Counted from the stretch's first letter, positions 25,201 through 37,910 are shown. The stretch is DNA of 64,000 nt from Persea americana (GCA_029852735.1 CM056820.1:29943463-30007462), one strand, 5' to 3'. Numbers and translations are program-made. Notes: a model not told the origin generated them from the sequence alone.

Positions 25201-28200
25201 TATAACCATGGATTCTTCATCGCCTTCACCAAATCGAAGAGCAAGATCACAAAGGGCTTGTGTGGTGGATTCAACTGTCATTGGTTCACCATATGAGAAC
25301 CTGTGGTTCTGATAAAAATGTATTTAAGAAAATCAGTAACTGACTGCCAATAAATGTCATTTAGTAGTTAGAAGCACAGTGAATTCATAAAAAGCACCTG
25401 GGTTTCCACGCGTGCATGCTCCACAAGAGTGCGAGCATCAGCAATTAGTCCACTCATAGCACATCCTATATGCTCATCGATCTCCATAATTTTTTCCACA
25501 CTGCTCGGCTCCTAAAACAAAGATGGTTGAAACTATAGACTACATGAACCAAAATTTTGGGGGAAAAAAAAAAAACCAACATGAACACATGCATTCATGT
25601 CAACAATAATCAATAAGGGTAAATAGAGTTCTATATTATTCCATAAGGGCCCGTTTGGTAATTTTACATGTAAAATAAAGTGTAGTAAAGCATCAAATCA
25701 AGAGAATAAAATATAATGGGGTTATGATGTATTTTGTTTTCAGTTGTTTGGTATGGAATCTTTTTGAATTTTTGTATAGAAGAGTGGAGCTTTTTTGTCT
25801 TTTAGTGGAGAACGGAGGTTGCTTTTTTTACTTTTTTTTGAAAAAGATGGAGGGAATATTGAATTAAAGTGCTATTGATGTGACCCCTTGTCTGAAAAAT
25901 GGAGACTTACTTGACTTTTACTAATCTAGTAAAGTGCCAAACGGGCCCTAAAGAAATGCTAACAAAGTTTCTTTAGTAGAAATGCTCCAGGCAATTTTAG
26001 CTAAATTTTATGATACAGATTTGTTTTCTGTTTTCAAAGAAGAAACAGAAACAAAATTTCATTAAAACAATGACATACAAAAGAGATGTGCCTGATAAGG
26101 CAACAGATCACACTTAATCAAACCAAAATCAAACAAATAACAAAATACATTTCCCACCAAAGTTCTCTTTGTAACTCTTTTGACCAAAGAATCCACGTCT
26201 TTATTTCAATCTCTTCAAATATGAAGAAACACAAACTCACAGCCACCATTTTTATTAATTCATTCACAACAGATGCCAACTTCCACTGTGGATTGGAGTT
26301 TCCTTGTGCCTAATTCATGGAATTGTTAAGAGTTTGCCTCAAATATCAAAGATCACATACTTGGGTTTTTAAGTAAAGTTACCACTTCCTTAATTGCCAC
26401 TATAGCTTTAGTCAAGTCTCAATGCTGAAAGAACCCAGAAAAACAATTAATACTTCTCCTTTATTGTTCTTGACATTTCCCTAATCCTGGTCGCCGGATG
26501 GTCTGGGCTTGCCAATGGAGCTTCCATCAGTATTCAACCTCCATGGGCTGGGATAGACCACACATATTCTTTATAATTCACAATAACTAGCTTTCAGCAA
26601 TAGATCAAGGAAAAAGGCGTGGCAAGCTTCCACAATATATATGCAAAATTGCAGCTAGAGTAAAGAAATCACCCATAGCAGGTAGGATACACACTGGAAT
26701 CCAACATCTATACAATGTGTCATGTTCAACAAACCCCAAATAACAGGACGTGTGGATTCAACATAGTATTTAAAATAATTTAAATAAGTGCAAGATTTTT
26801 TATTAAAAAATGTGCAAAAACACTGATCTTTTTAATTGAAAAATGTGCAAAAACACTGATAAAAACAGTTTAAAAATCTTACAATAAACAATGACGTATG
26901 GCATACATGGGATAAGGCAAAAATGATGACTTAAACAGTAAAGTTATAAACATTTGAATGCTTGATTCAGATTTTAAAAGAATATTCTATAAACCTCACC
27001 ACAAAACAATGTTTAAACTAGTAGTAGAAGAATCTAGTTGTGTCATAAAGAATCAAAAACAAGAATCCATGTCAATGCATGTCGATGCATGATACGCTGC
27101 CAATTCCAAAGAATCCATGCAACATAGGGCCCACTGGCATGATCCATTATATATGCTCCCCAAGTGTGAAGTATCAGTGATGCATCACACATGATGGTAC
27201 TTATACATTAAAAAAAGAGAATTAAGTGTATGGGTGAATCTAATGTTGGCATAAAAAATAACTAATAGGGACCCATAAAAAAGAACAAAGTAATGATAAC
27301 AAACAAAGGACACCCAAACTGATATCTAATTGGTATATAGAATCAATGCACTACTTTCCATTCTTCTAAGGTCGAACCTTTATATAGTGCTTAACCCCAC
27401 AGCCCATGCGCATACACAAAAACATTTAATGAGATAAAATGGGGTTGTGTAACTTACAACCATGTTGTAGCAATTCTGTAACAAGAGCATTGCCTTTCTC
27501 TCCTAGATATACTCAGTCCGCCTTCAAAGTTCCAAAAGTAACAAAAAGGATCATCATCGTTGTCGTCATCATCATCATTGAAAGCTTATCTATTTTATTG
27601 GAGTTGGCTATGTGGGTTCTACTTCTCTAGTAAACCCTGTGTAAGGCTATATTCTTTGTAACTCCACCAGTTGGCATGCCTTTTCCCAATACTTTACTCA
27701 AGGTCATTAATGACCTCTCCCTTCCTCTAGGTTTTTAACTTTCAACACCTCAATGCTTCATTCATATACAGGGACTATTTTTATCTCGTGTACATGATTA
27801 AATCACCTTGAATTGTATTATTGGTTTTCTAATATATAGGTGCTAGTCATTCTTAATTCTATCCTTCCTCACACTCCACATGCATCGGCTTTCACAAACA
27901 CACATACATAAGCCACGTTTAACTTAGGTTCTTGTCATTTCCTCGAAAGGAGTCCTAGCAGCAAGTCTAGCTCCTCCATGTATCATCATCCGGAGCCGAT
28001 ATTCAACCCAGCGAAAGAATGACATTGTATAGGTTGACATTTGGTTATCAAACCTTAATGCACTTCAATATGAGTTCTACTTTAAAAACTATCATTCTTA
28101 TCATCATTAGAGCCTTGTCCCAGCAGCATTGGGGGTTCACTTCGACTTTGAAAACTCATCAACAAAAAGGCTTACTAATAAAAATAATCAGTTAAACGAA

Positions 28201-28677
28201 TGAATCAAAATGAACTTCACAATCCAACTAAATTACAACTGCACATTTTTATTTAAAATACAAAATAGAATAGGATTAAGAGACAAACGAGCAATGGCGA
28301 AGTGATTCGCTTCTCTACTGCTAGAACAACACCCTCCTTTGTTTTCAATCCGATCGCAGTCGACCCTAACTGCAGAAAATTTTCAATAAATAAATAAATG
28401 AAAACCCAAATTCAACCCCATTTCCTACAAAATCATTAAAAAAACACACAAATAGTTACATAACAGAGCTGACCTTAATCGCTTCAATTGCGTATTCCAC
28501 TTGAAACAATCTACCTTCTGGGGAGAAGGTGTTCACCCCTCTATCATACTCAGTCCTGCAAAAATAGAAAATAAATCAAAATTTACAAAAAAAAAAAGAG
28601 AGAAAAAGATGTAATTTTTTGGGATAAATATAGGTTTGATCCAAAAAAACAAAAACCCTTCACCTGGTGAGAAACAT
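22256..28677 (-). CDS. PAE1: 20S proteasome subunit alpha type-5
   Basis: Nine coding exons on the minus strand join in frame: 28,677-28,664; 28,555-28,474; 28,369-28,289; 25,511-25,398; 25,308-25,207; 24,277-24,219; 23,991-23,889; 22,501-22,436; 22,348-22,256. They encode 237 aa, the usual length of plant PAE. The N-terminus MFLTRTEYDRGVNTFSPEGR is the alpha-type signature region. Later blocks include SRPFGVSLLIAGHDENGPS, LYYTDPSGTFWQCNAKAIGS and a VEAVISRL end. Alpha-5 sits in the outer ring of the 20S core, where it helps form the gated pore; alpha subunits have no catalytic threonine. Intron 3 is about 2.8 kb and carries a MITE; the intron between exons 5 and 6 carries a TRIM. Splice sites and frame are intact throughout, so the gene is likely functional. 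Confidence 0.97.
24787..25104 (+). mobile_element. TRIM (miniature LTR retrotransposon) in a PAE1 intron
   Basis: Two direct repeats of about 100-106 bp (24,787-24,886 and 24,999-25,104) share GTGGGCTCCAC-CAAGAGGG and TATTTATGCTGCCTC and end in GAAATTTAA. Just after the first is TGGTATCAGAGCC (24,890-24,902), complementary to the 3' end of initiator tRNA-Met, the usual primer-binding site. Just before the second is a purine tract, GAGGGGGAG. The whole element is about 318 bp with no coding sequence, as expected for a TRIM. Possible target duplication GATAA/AATAA is imperfect. It is antisense to the host gene. Confidence 0.85.
25512..28288 (-). other. PAE1 intron 3 (2.8 kb)
   Basis: This intron carries most of the length of the gene. 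Apart from the MITE at 25,647-25,948 it has AT-rich DNA, a short ATC-repeat near 27,552-27,578 and, near 28,110, a GAGCCTTGTCCCAGCAG motif like the tail of a degenerate plant SINE. I see no coding region. Confidence 0.7.
25647..25948. mobile_element. Tourist-like (PIF/Harbinger type) MITE
   Basis: A 302-bp element starts GGGCCCGTTTGGTAATTTTA and ends GTGCCAAACGGGCCC, so its termini are inverted repeats of about 20 bp. It is flanked on both sides by the trinucleotide TAA (25,644-25,646 and 25,949-25,951), the classic target duplication of Tourist/PIF elements. It has no coding sequence and lies in intron 3 of PAE1. Confidence 0.85.
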
Positions 28678-28950
28678 CTTGAATCTGGTGTAGTTTATAC
28701 TGCAAATTAGTGTCAGAGTCTCTACAAAAGAAACCCTAGAATCAGTGAAATGAATGCAATTGGGGATTTTCTTAAGAGTGAAGAGAATATAAGTGCAGAA
28801 GATAAGAGGATCTGAAGCGAATGTGCAGAGAGGAGGAAAGGGATCTACGGTTTTTACCTGATTTTGCGTGGGAGAAGTTCTCAAGCTTTTTCGTTTAAAG
28901 GGATCTGAAGAAGCTCTGTACTTGTTTGTTAAGGCAACGGTGGCAGAATC
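28678..28950 (-). other. PAE1: 5'UTR and leader intron of PAE1
   Basis: On the minus strand a leader exon ends at 28,858 with donor CAG/GTAAAA. The acceptor TTTGCAG ends at 28,700, leaving 22 bases before the ATG. The predicted leader intron is 158 bp (28,700-28,857). The exact transcription start is not visible; the exon probably begins near 28,930-28,950. Confidence 0.6.
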
Positions 28951-29848
28951 GTAATAATTGCGGGAGGATCGTAAAGTGGGCCCACTTTGGTGGGCCTTCA
29001 AGTGAGAATATCTACACTATAAGTAGACAGACTGTTGGAGCTACTATAAACATAAAACATTGGTACCCATTCACAAAATCAAAGCTGCTCAAAGTCCCCT
29101 TGTTGCCAATTGATTGGATCCCTCCTCTTGTTTTTATTTTATTTTGTTTCAAACTGCATGTTTTAAATGTAATCAATCTGCCAATGGACCCACCTTTCAA
29201 TTACAATTTGGCACTAGAAAATAGAAAGAGGAAGGCAATTTTTACAGGCTTGCAGTTCAATAGGTGGACCACACTGCTGATTTATAACAAGGTAGGCCAT
29301 AGAGCATGTTCTAATTGTTTTCTTGGGTTTTGTCGTTTCCACGGAAGGGATGTCTCTGGGCCCTGAAAAGGGTCTTTGATACCAATTGATGCGGAGCGGG
29401 ATACCAAATGCAAGGCGGGTAGAGATGGAGAGATCAGAGATGGGAGATAAAGGAAATAGGTCAAGCTTTCGCCTAGAAATTGGCCTCACGCCAAACTCCC
29501 CATCGCGGGCGAGGAAGAAGAGATAATTTGGGAATCCTCAAAATCACTCGAGCATAGTCATCATAAGAATCATATGATTCGTATCCTAAATTCCGATTCT
29601 TAAACAAAACGATTCATATCTATGTAATGAATCTCATTTATAGATGAATCTTAGGATTCATGTCTGATTATTACGATTCGATATTTGTTTCATCGAATCT
29701 TACGATTCAAGCGATTCAGCAGATCGAGAATATTAACAATCTTTAACTTGTTTTCTTTCTTTATTCTTTCTTTCTTTTAGCAGTTTTAGGTTTTTTCTTC
29801 ATAAATACTTTTTTAACTTCAAGAGATATCCTACAATGTAAGATTGAT
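28951..29848. other. Intergenic, GATTC-rich DNA
   Basis: No gene is recognised. Between about 29,560 and 29,720 the motif GATTC or its complement recurs many times, and a similar GATTC-rich patch reappears at about 31,440-31,500, on the other side of the LINE insertion. The LINE therefore seems to have landed in a pre-existing repetitive patch. Confidence 0.5.
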
Positions 29849-31188
29849 GGTTTCGATTTATTTTTATTTTTTTGAAATGGTTACTTTCATTGAAGCAGCA
29901 AACAGTACAAGAGAATAATACTGACTAGCTCAAAAAGGATCAAAAAATGGACAGAACAAAAGGAAAGAGAGCCCTTTAAACAAATCTACATGGGCTCAAA
30001 CTGATGGACACCCACAGAGCAACTAAAAGCTTAGTTTTCTCCACTAAACATCTTTGACTAGTTGAAACCCCTTCAAAACATCTGGAATTCCTCTCCTTCC
30101 AAATTGTCCATAAGACTGCCAAAAAAGACAATCTCCACAATTCCTTGCCTCTAGGGGCTCCAGTTGGGGCTTTCCAAGCCTGGAAAAGATCCTAAATAGA
30201 ATGAGGGAAGACCCAGGAGCAATCGAACCACTCCACCACCGATCTCCAAATGTACTGAGCTATGGTACAATTCAACAGAAGGTGGTCCACTGATTCCGCA
30301 TCTCTCAAACACATGGGGCAGCCATTGACCACTATCCTCCCTCTCCTCTTGAGATTGTCCATAGTGAGGATTATTTCCCGAACGGCCAACCACCCAAATA
30401 TAACAACCCTAGGAGGAGCTTTGATCTTCCAAATAATACTCACTACGCTTTTCTCCCTCCTAGAGTTAGACAAAGCCGAAAAGAAGGAAGTAACAGAGAA
30501 CCGGCCGTCCTTAGAGGCCAGCCACACCCTCTCATCCTCTCCTCTATCCACCACCTAAAAGCCCGTTAAGAGATCAAGGAGGAATAAGAGTTGAGGAACC
30601 TCGTGATCCTTTAAGTCCCTCCTTAAGATAAGGCACCAAATCACCTGCCCACCAACCGTTAGTCATGTAGGCTTTAGCCCTTGCCTCCTTGTCCACTGCA
30701 CAACTAAACAGATCCGGGAACTAAGCAGCCAATGGCCTATCACCAACCCATCGATCTTTCCAAAAAAGGATCGTCTCCCTCGACCCGATTTAATACTTAA
30801 TGTTGGCCATAAAGAGATTTTTGACCGAGATAATTCCTTTCCAAACCGCTGACGAGTTTTTAGAAGCAACCCGAATATCCCATCCATTTCTGGACAACCC
30901 GTATTTCATTTCCAACACCTGTCTCCAAAGGCCATCCGGATCTTCTCCTATCCTCCATAACCACTTTCCCAAAAGGGCTTGATTCATCTGCTTAAGAGGT
31001 CTGATACCCAGGCCCCCTTCTTCCTTAGGTCTGCAAATAGATTCCCAATCTATTAGGTGATACTTCCTCTAAGTGCTATTACCATACCATAAGAATTCTC
31101 TCTGCAGCCTCTCAATTCTCTTGATAACTGAATCCAGACGCTTGAAGAGAGAAAAGTAATAAACTGAATCCGGTTTCGATTTATTTTT
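29849..31188 (-). mobile_element. 5'-truncated LINE with 17-bp target duplication
   Basis: The insertion (29,866-31,171) is bounded by two identical copies of GGTTTCGATTTATTTTT (29,849-29,865 and 31,172-31,188). Read on the minus strand it contains the C-terminal part of a LINE reverse-transcriptase polyprotein, with KEEGGLGIRPLKQMNQALLG, then WLWRIGEDPDGLWRQV, and finally a zinc-binding reverse-transcriptase domain with CPMC and the HLLLNC motif. The tail on the minus strand is A-rich, as expected next to the 3' target-site duplication. Only about 1.3 kb remains, so it is 5'-truncated. Several in-frame stops (for example TAG after GNST) show it is inactive. Confidence 0.9.
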
Positions 31189-31751
31189 TTACTTTATATT
31201 TTGATTTAAAGATAACAAAAAAGTATTATAAATTGGTACCTAAAGCTTATTTAACTATTTGCACATATCATTTATTATATACTAATTTATGTCATGATAT
31301 TCTTGATTTGATTGTCTGATAGACTTATTTGTCATTATCTTTCTACTGCCATAAATAGGAAAATGGATGCTTTTGAATAACTATTTTTTTCCTCTTAATT
31401 TTCAATTATTTTTTATTTTTATTAGAAAAATAAAAAATCCTACGATTCACTATTCGATTCGATTCATGGGTATGAACGATTTGCGATACAATTCCGATTT
31501 TCAAATTATGCACTCAAGAGAAATTTCATTAATCATCAACTGTCACTAATCTGGACTATCCAAACACATTGATGGCCAGGATTAAAACATCCAACGAGAA
31601 CCATAAAATAGCATAAAATAAAACCCTAATGAGCTAAAACATGAAAATAGATAGGCCGGGCCCAAAGAGCTTGGTCAAGGTAGATGGGCTGGGCCGATTG
31701 GCGGGTCGACCCATTGAAGACAACGGGTCTGACCTGCATCAACTCTACTAC
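31189..31751. other. Intergenic DNA between LINE and Copia
   Basis: AT-rich DNA with a GATTC-rich patch and no recognisable gene or element end, apart from the start of the Copia LTR. Confidence 0.5.
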
Positions 31752-32120
31752 TGATGGAAGGGTGAGAATTGCTGATGATAAGAATTGCTAATGGTTCCTG
31801 TTAAAGTGTAAACTTGTATGATATTTGGCCCAACCCACTTGTATGATATTAGGCCCAGCCCAAGTGTAAATAGGAGATCTAGTCAAAATGCGTACAGCAA
31901 GATAGATTGTGTACAGCTCGATAGATTAATTGTCTTTCCATTCTTAGAGATCTAATTGATCTAATTAGGTTTTAATTCCTTGATTTGTAGCCTAATCTTA
32001 GGCATTGTAAAGTCTATTTAAAGAACAGAAATCCAAGATGAGAGATCATCGAATGTGAGAATTTCACAGAACTCTGTCTCTCTCTTTTTGGCATAAGGTT
32101 CTGAATGTCATGGAATGTCA
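31752..32120 (+). repeat. 5' LTR of Copia element A
   Basis: The right end is fixed by an abutting primer-binding site, TGGTATCAGAGCTC (32,121 onward), complementary to initiator tRNA-Met. A TATTTAAA box lies at 32,015-32,022 inside the repeat. The left end at TGATGG is inferred from the TG rule and is less certain. No matching 3' LTR is present because the downstream half of the element has been replaced by another Copia sequence. Confidence 0.65.
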
Positions 32121-32743
32121 TGGTATCAGAGCTCGAGTTCTAGGAGATCTTCTTCCTTCTTCATTCTGAGAGACTTCTAAAGCTTCGGTTCTTCTCTTCT
32201 CTCTGCGTGGGATATCTCTGATCAACGTGGCCCACCTCAGATCAACACAACATTGCACTGTTGTGCTGCTGTCTTCTATCTCTGCTTCATCCACTGATCT
32301 GTAAGCTCATCCTCGTCCAAGGTCTGGAAGCACTCAGACCCACTTCAGATCATCACTGATCATCCTGATCATCACAGATCTTCTCTGATCTTAGGCGTGG
32401 CCCACTTGTGATCAACATCACCAACATCTGCGGATTCCTCCATCTTGGTCGACCAGCATTGCTGGTATTTATGGACATTTTTCAGGAATTTTTCTCCAAT
32501 CAAAGGTTGGTTTTCCAACAACATTTGTGATACTTCTATTTCTTGCCTCTGATTTCATCACGACCGTCCAAATTCTTGGATTTTGATCTGTTTTGAGTGA
32601 GACTTTGGCCTGGGGTTGCGCAAATAGCTTCTCCTTCCATCCCCACTCCCTGATCTGATCACTGATCATCACTTGGAGCACCCGTGGAAATCGTTTCACT
32701 GTCGACCATTGACTTTTTTTTTCGTATCTCTGCTTTAATCGTT

Positions 32744-35465
32744 ATGGAGCAAGGAGATATTAAGTTGATCAAGTTTAATGGTAAAAACTATACCACTTGG
32801 GCTTTTCAATTTCAAATTTACCTTAAGGGTAAAGAACTCTAGGGACATATTGATGATTCAGATCCCAAACCTACTTATGACCAGCTCCTAACTAAATGGG
32901 AGGTTCAAGATTAGCAGATCATGACTTAGATATTGGGGTCCGTCGATGCACAATTTATCCTGAACCTTCGTCCATACAAGATTGCCAAAGAAATGTGGCT
33001 TTATTTAAAGAAGATATATTTGCAAGACAATTCTGCTCACAGGTTTCACTTAGAACATGGAATCTCGCAGTTTGTTCAAGGAACCTTGTCGATACAAGAT
33101 TACTACTCTCAGTTTACAAGTCTGTGGACTGATTATGCTGAGCTTATTTATGCTGACCTTCCTGCTGTCTCCTTAGCCTCTATTCAAGAGATCCATCAGA
33201 CAAGTCAGCAGGATCAGTTTCTGATGAAGTTACGACCACATTTTGAAAATATCAGGTCCAACTTAATGAGCAGGGTACCATCCCTTTCACTCGAATCATG
33301 TTTGGCCGAACTCCTTAGAGAGGAACAATGCTTGGTGACTCAGACGGCACTTACACAGAATGCTCCTCAGGCTGCTCCTATCGATGTTGCTTATGTTGCC
33401 AGGGGTAAGCCTCAAACCCGGGACATGAGCAAGGTAAAATGTTTTTGCTGCCACAAACTAAGACATGTTTCCACTCAGTGCAACCAGAAGTTTTGTTCCT
33501 ATTGCAAAACCAAATGTCATGTTCTTCCGGAATGCCGGACGCGACCTCAGAATCGGACACGGCAACAGAGAGCCTACTCTGCACATCTTCCTGAAGCTCC
33601 TTCACCAGTCATGCCTGTACCATTTGCTGCATCTTCTTCTACCCTCACTCCTGAAATGGTCCAGCAAATGATCATAAATGTTTTTTCTGCCCTTGGCCTA
33701 TCAGGTAAACCAAGATCTTCAGTATCCACACCTGGTATATTGATTCAGGGGCCTCCAATCACATGACACACTCTCCTGCCAATATGACTCATATTAAGGA
33801 GTATGATGGAGACCTCTGCATCAATACTGCTGATGGTGGCAATATTCCCATTTCTGCTGTTGGACAGGTTCCTCACTCCTTACCCTTGCATAATGTTTTT
33901 CTTTTCCCTCGCTTAACCACAAATTTGTTATCAGTTGGTCAACTTGTTGATAGTAATTGCTCCATCTCGTTTTCTCGCTCTGATTGTGTTGTACGGGATC
34001 AAGTATCGGGGAAGGTGCTAGCGAAGGGCCCTAAGCAGGGACGACTGTTTCCCCACCAGATTTCGTCAAAAGAAAAGCTCCCTTCGGAGACTGTTTTGTT
34101 TTCCCATTTGAGTCATAAGAAATGCCAGTTGTGGCATAATCGTTTAGGACATCCTAATTCCAAAACTTTGATGTTTTTATTAAATTCTGGTTTAATTAAT
34201 GATAATAAAGTTTCTTTTAAGGATGTTTCTTTTAATTGTGATAGCTGCAAGATGGGGAAAGGGAAAACCCTTCCTTTTCCTCTTCATGATTCTTTAGCAA
34301 TGAAATGTTTTGATATTGTTCATAGTGATGTGTGGGGTATTGCACCTGTTATCCCTCATTCTCATTATAAATACTTTGTTATATTCATTGATGATTATAG
34401 TCGTTTTACTTGGATTTATTTTTTGCATGCTAAGTCTGATGTTTTCTCCGTTTTTAAAGTTTTCTTGTCTTATGTTGAGAATCAATTTTCCACTTCCATT
34501 AAAATTCTTCGATCTGATTCAGGGGGGGAGTATGTTTCTAAGGAATTTCAAACATTTTTGCAATCCAAAGGCATTATCTCTCAGCGATCTTGTCGTTACA
34601 CCCCCCAACAAAATAGTGTGTCTGAGCGGAAAAACCGACATCTCTTGGATATTGCTCATTCACTTTTGTTAGCATCTTCTATTCCAACTAGGTTTTGGCC
34701 CGAAGCCCTCTCAACCGCTGTGCATGTCATAAATCGCCTATCTTCATCTAGATTAAACAACCAGACACCGTTTTTTAGACTTTTTCACAAGAATCCACTC
34801 TATGATCATCTTCGTCCTTTTGGGTGTGTTTGTTTTGTTCTTCTTCCTCCCACTGAGCGCACTAAGTTAACAACTCAATCCTCCATCTGTGCCTTTCTTG
34901 GTTATGCTCTTAATCAAAAAGGCTATCTATGTTATGATTCTAAAGCCAAAAGAATTCGAGTGTCTCGCAATGTCGTGTTTTTTTAAAATCAATATTTCTT
35001 TCCAAGGCATGGTGATTCGGATGACTCTGTCTCGTTCTCTTTTTTACCATCTTTTTCAGATACAATGCCTCCACCTGTTACTCGTTTTAAGCCGAATTTT
35101 GTGTATAAACGACGGAATGTTACAGGTGATCCTGCCTCTGGGTCTCTCGCTACGCCTACCCTGAATGCTTCTGATCCTGCACTTGATCCACCTCCGGCGC
35201 CTCCTGCTCCTGATCCTACACCTAATCCACCTCCGGATCCTCTTGCTCTCCGCCGATCCATTCGCCACATCAAGCCACCTAATCGCTATGGCTTTACTCA
35301 TGCTTCATTATTAACCACTTTGTCTTCTGTTTCTATCCCTAACTCGTACTCTCAGGCAGTGCAGCATGATTGTTGGAAACAGGCTATGCAGGAAGAACTT
35401 ACTGCTCTTCAAACAAATTATACATGGGACATTGTTACCTGTCCACATAGCTGGGAAAGGGATTG
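32744..35465 (+). pseudogene. Copia element A gag-pol (broken)
   Basis: The gag frame begins MEQGDIKLIKFNGKNYTTWA and is interrupted by three TAG codons (32,840, 32,912 and 32,927), then stays open to 33,766 with a UBN2-type gag region and a cysteine-rich nucleocapsid part (CFCCHKLRHVSTQC). A one-base frame change precedes the protease DSG site (33,742-33,750). The next frame (to 34,986) has the pre-integrase motif LWHNRLGHP, then an integrase core (DVWG, DDYSRF, SDSGGEY). A stop at 34,984 precedes a proline-rich linker and the start of the reverse-transcriptase region (QEELTALQTNYTWDIV). Homology then stops at about 35,450-35,480. These are retrotransposon functions; the stops and frame changes make it inactive. 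Confidence 0.9.
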
Positions 35466-37555
35466 TCCACATCTTACCCAACCTATCCTTATCATTTGTT
35501 CTTCATGTTCCAAGTTTTTCATTCAACCTTTCATCTGTTAGTGTACAAACCAAGAACCTTAATTGTTGCGTCACCTTTTATCCTTCTTATTGTGTTTTCC
35601 AGGATCTGAGGGTGGGGCAGAAGATTGGTGGTGGTAGTAAGAGTAATGGTCTTTATACCTTGGACTTGAAGAAAATTGATGCATTAAAGACTGAAGTTGT
35701 TGATGGTAATAAAGTGTCTCTGTGGCATTGTGTCTTGGTCATGTGCCACTGCACTGTCTTAGGGGTATATATTTTCTAAATTTGGCAAATAAACGTGATA
35801 GTATTCTAATAAGATGTAATGCTTGTCAATTTGCTAAGAACAAGAGATCAGTGTACTCCGTTAACATCAATAAAAGAATTACTTGTCCATTTGATTTGAT
35901 TCATTCTGATGTCTGGTATGCACCTGTTACATCTATTTATGGTCATCGGTATTTTGTGACTTTTATTGACGAGATGTAACTAGGGTGACTTGGGTATATC
36001 TTCTGAAATCAAAAGATGAGATCCTACCTATTTTTAAAACATATCATAAAATGATTAAAGTTAAGTTTGAAAACAGAATTAAGGCATTTCGATCTAACAA
36101 TGGAGGAGAGTACACCTTCAATGATTTTCAGAGCTATATTGCTGAAATTGGGATTGAATCACAGACCTGTTGGGTACAAATGAGTGCAGATTAAAGTACA
36201 ATCAGTAGATATAAAGTAAGACTTCTTGTTAAGGGATTTACTCAATCATATGGGGTTAATTATTTTGAGACGTTTTCACCTGTAGCTAAACTAACTTCAG
36301 TTCGGGTTCTATTATCCCTAGCAACAAATTTTAGTTAGCCTACCAACTAGATGTGAAAAATGCATTTCTTCAAAGGGATTTAAAGGAAGAGGTTTATATG
36401 GACCCCCCACCCCCACCTGGATTTATTGGTAAGGGACCGGAAGGAAAAGTATGTTTTCTAAAAAAAGTCTTTATATGGACTTAAACAGTCCCCCTGAGCC
36501 TGGTTTGAAAGATTTAGTAAAGTTGTGCTTAAGTACGGGGTCCAAAGGAGTTATGCAGATCATACTGTCTTTGTGTCTAATATGAAGGTGATCATACTTG
36601 TAGTGTATGTTGATGACATAGCCGTCATTGGAAATGACGATGATGAAATCTTTCTTGAAAAAAGAGTTTGAGATCAAGGACCTAGGTATATTGAAATATT
36701 TCCTAGGAATTGAAGTTGTAAGGTCAAAGGTTGGAATTGTTATATCACAAAGAAAATATACTATTGATCTTCTTGTTGAAACTGGGAAGCTAGGTGCGAA
36801 GCCAGCAGACACCCCAATCGAGCAGAATCACAGCCTCCATATTGAAAGTGGAGAGCCACTTCAAGATAAGAGGATGTATCAGAGGTTGGTCGGGAGGCTG
36901 ATTTATCTGACAATCACTAGACATGACATGTCCTATGCTGTCAATTTGGTTAGTCAATTTATGCACGCCCCGAGAACTGATCATCTTGCTACAGTGCATA
37001 GGATTCTGAGATATTTAAAAGGGTAACCAGGTCAAGGACTCCTCTACAACTCTCATGGGCATGCTAAGGACATGGCATATACCGATGCTGATTGGGTTGG
37101 ATCCTTGAAAGATAGAAAGTCCACCACAGGATATTGTACAATGGTCGGAGGAAATCTAGTCTCTTGGAAAAGCAATAAACAAGTTGTTACTGCTAAACAA
37201 GTGCAGAAGCCGACTATAGAGTTGTGGCTAATGGATGCTGTGAATTGCTATGGTTGAGGATATAGTTGGAAGAGTTGGGTTTCAAGCAAGGTGGCCCAAT
37301 GACCCTGTATACGGATAGAATTTTGTCAATTAAACTTGCCAACAATCCTGTCTACCGTGAAAAAACAAACCATGTGGAAATCGACTGTCATTTTATTCGG
37401 GGAAAAAAATTGAAAAGGAGGATGTGTCACTTCTCCAAGTTCATACTAAAGATCAACTAACAGATTTTCTCACCAAGGCGGTCAATAAAGCTAAGTTACA
37501 TCATGTTTTGTCCAAGCTGGGCATTGTAAATATCTATGCACCAGCTTGAGGGAGG
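35466..37555 (+). pseudogene. Copia element B pol remnant (chimeric junction)
   Basis: From about 35,470 the sequence matches an earlier part of Copia pol again: a protease/pre-integrase linker (FVLHVPSFSFNLSSVSV), a zinc-binding HHCC part with CNACQFAK, and an integrase core with SDVWYAPV and NNGGEY. Most of the integrase C-terminus is missing, and the reverse transcriptase starts near 36,200 (VKGFTQSYGVNYFETFSPVA), with YVDDIAVIGND near 36,607 and a RNase H segment (TDADWVGSLKDRKSTTGY). Multiple frameshifts and stops break it. A purine tract TTGAGGGAGGG just before 37,556 is the polypurine tract. Confidence 0.85.
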
Positions 37556-37910
37556 GTGTTATAAGTTAGAGGATAGGACCAATTTATAATATGAAATATG
37601 TTAGGGGACCTTGGTGCAATATCAGAATGTTGAGGGGCTTGTTTTATAATTTGTAGAAGCTAAGATGTAATAATATAGGAATGGTCAAAAGCCATAGGGG
37701 AATCGACTGTTCTTCTTCTTCCCCCTCTAAATCCTCCTCTTTCTCTTTCTTTTCTGTTTTTCTCCTCCTTTTCATTTTCCAAGAGATCCATTGTTAGAAC
37801 CCTAGATCTAATCCAATCTAGGGTTTCAACTTTTGCAATGGCGAAGTCCCGAGTCAATTGAAATGAGTTGTTATTCATCATCAGAGTGAAACTTCGTTAT
37901 TGGTTATTCA
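37556..37910 (+). repeat. Probable 3' LTR of Copia element B
   Basis: It starts with TGTTATAAGTTAG immediately after the polypurine tract, as a Copia LTR should. The end near TTATTCA (about 37,910) is inferred from the CA rule. The matching 5' LTR is absent from this window, so the length of about 355 bp is tentative. Confidence 0.5.

Noticed and set aside
30262..30558. Plus-strand 98-codon frame
   Set aside because: It is antisense to the LINE zinc-binding domain, which is clearly the coding strand.
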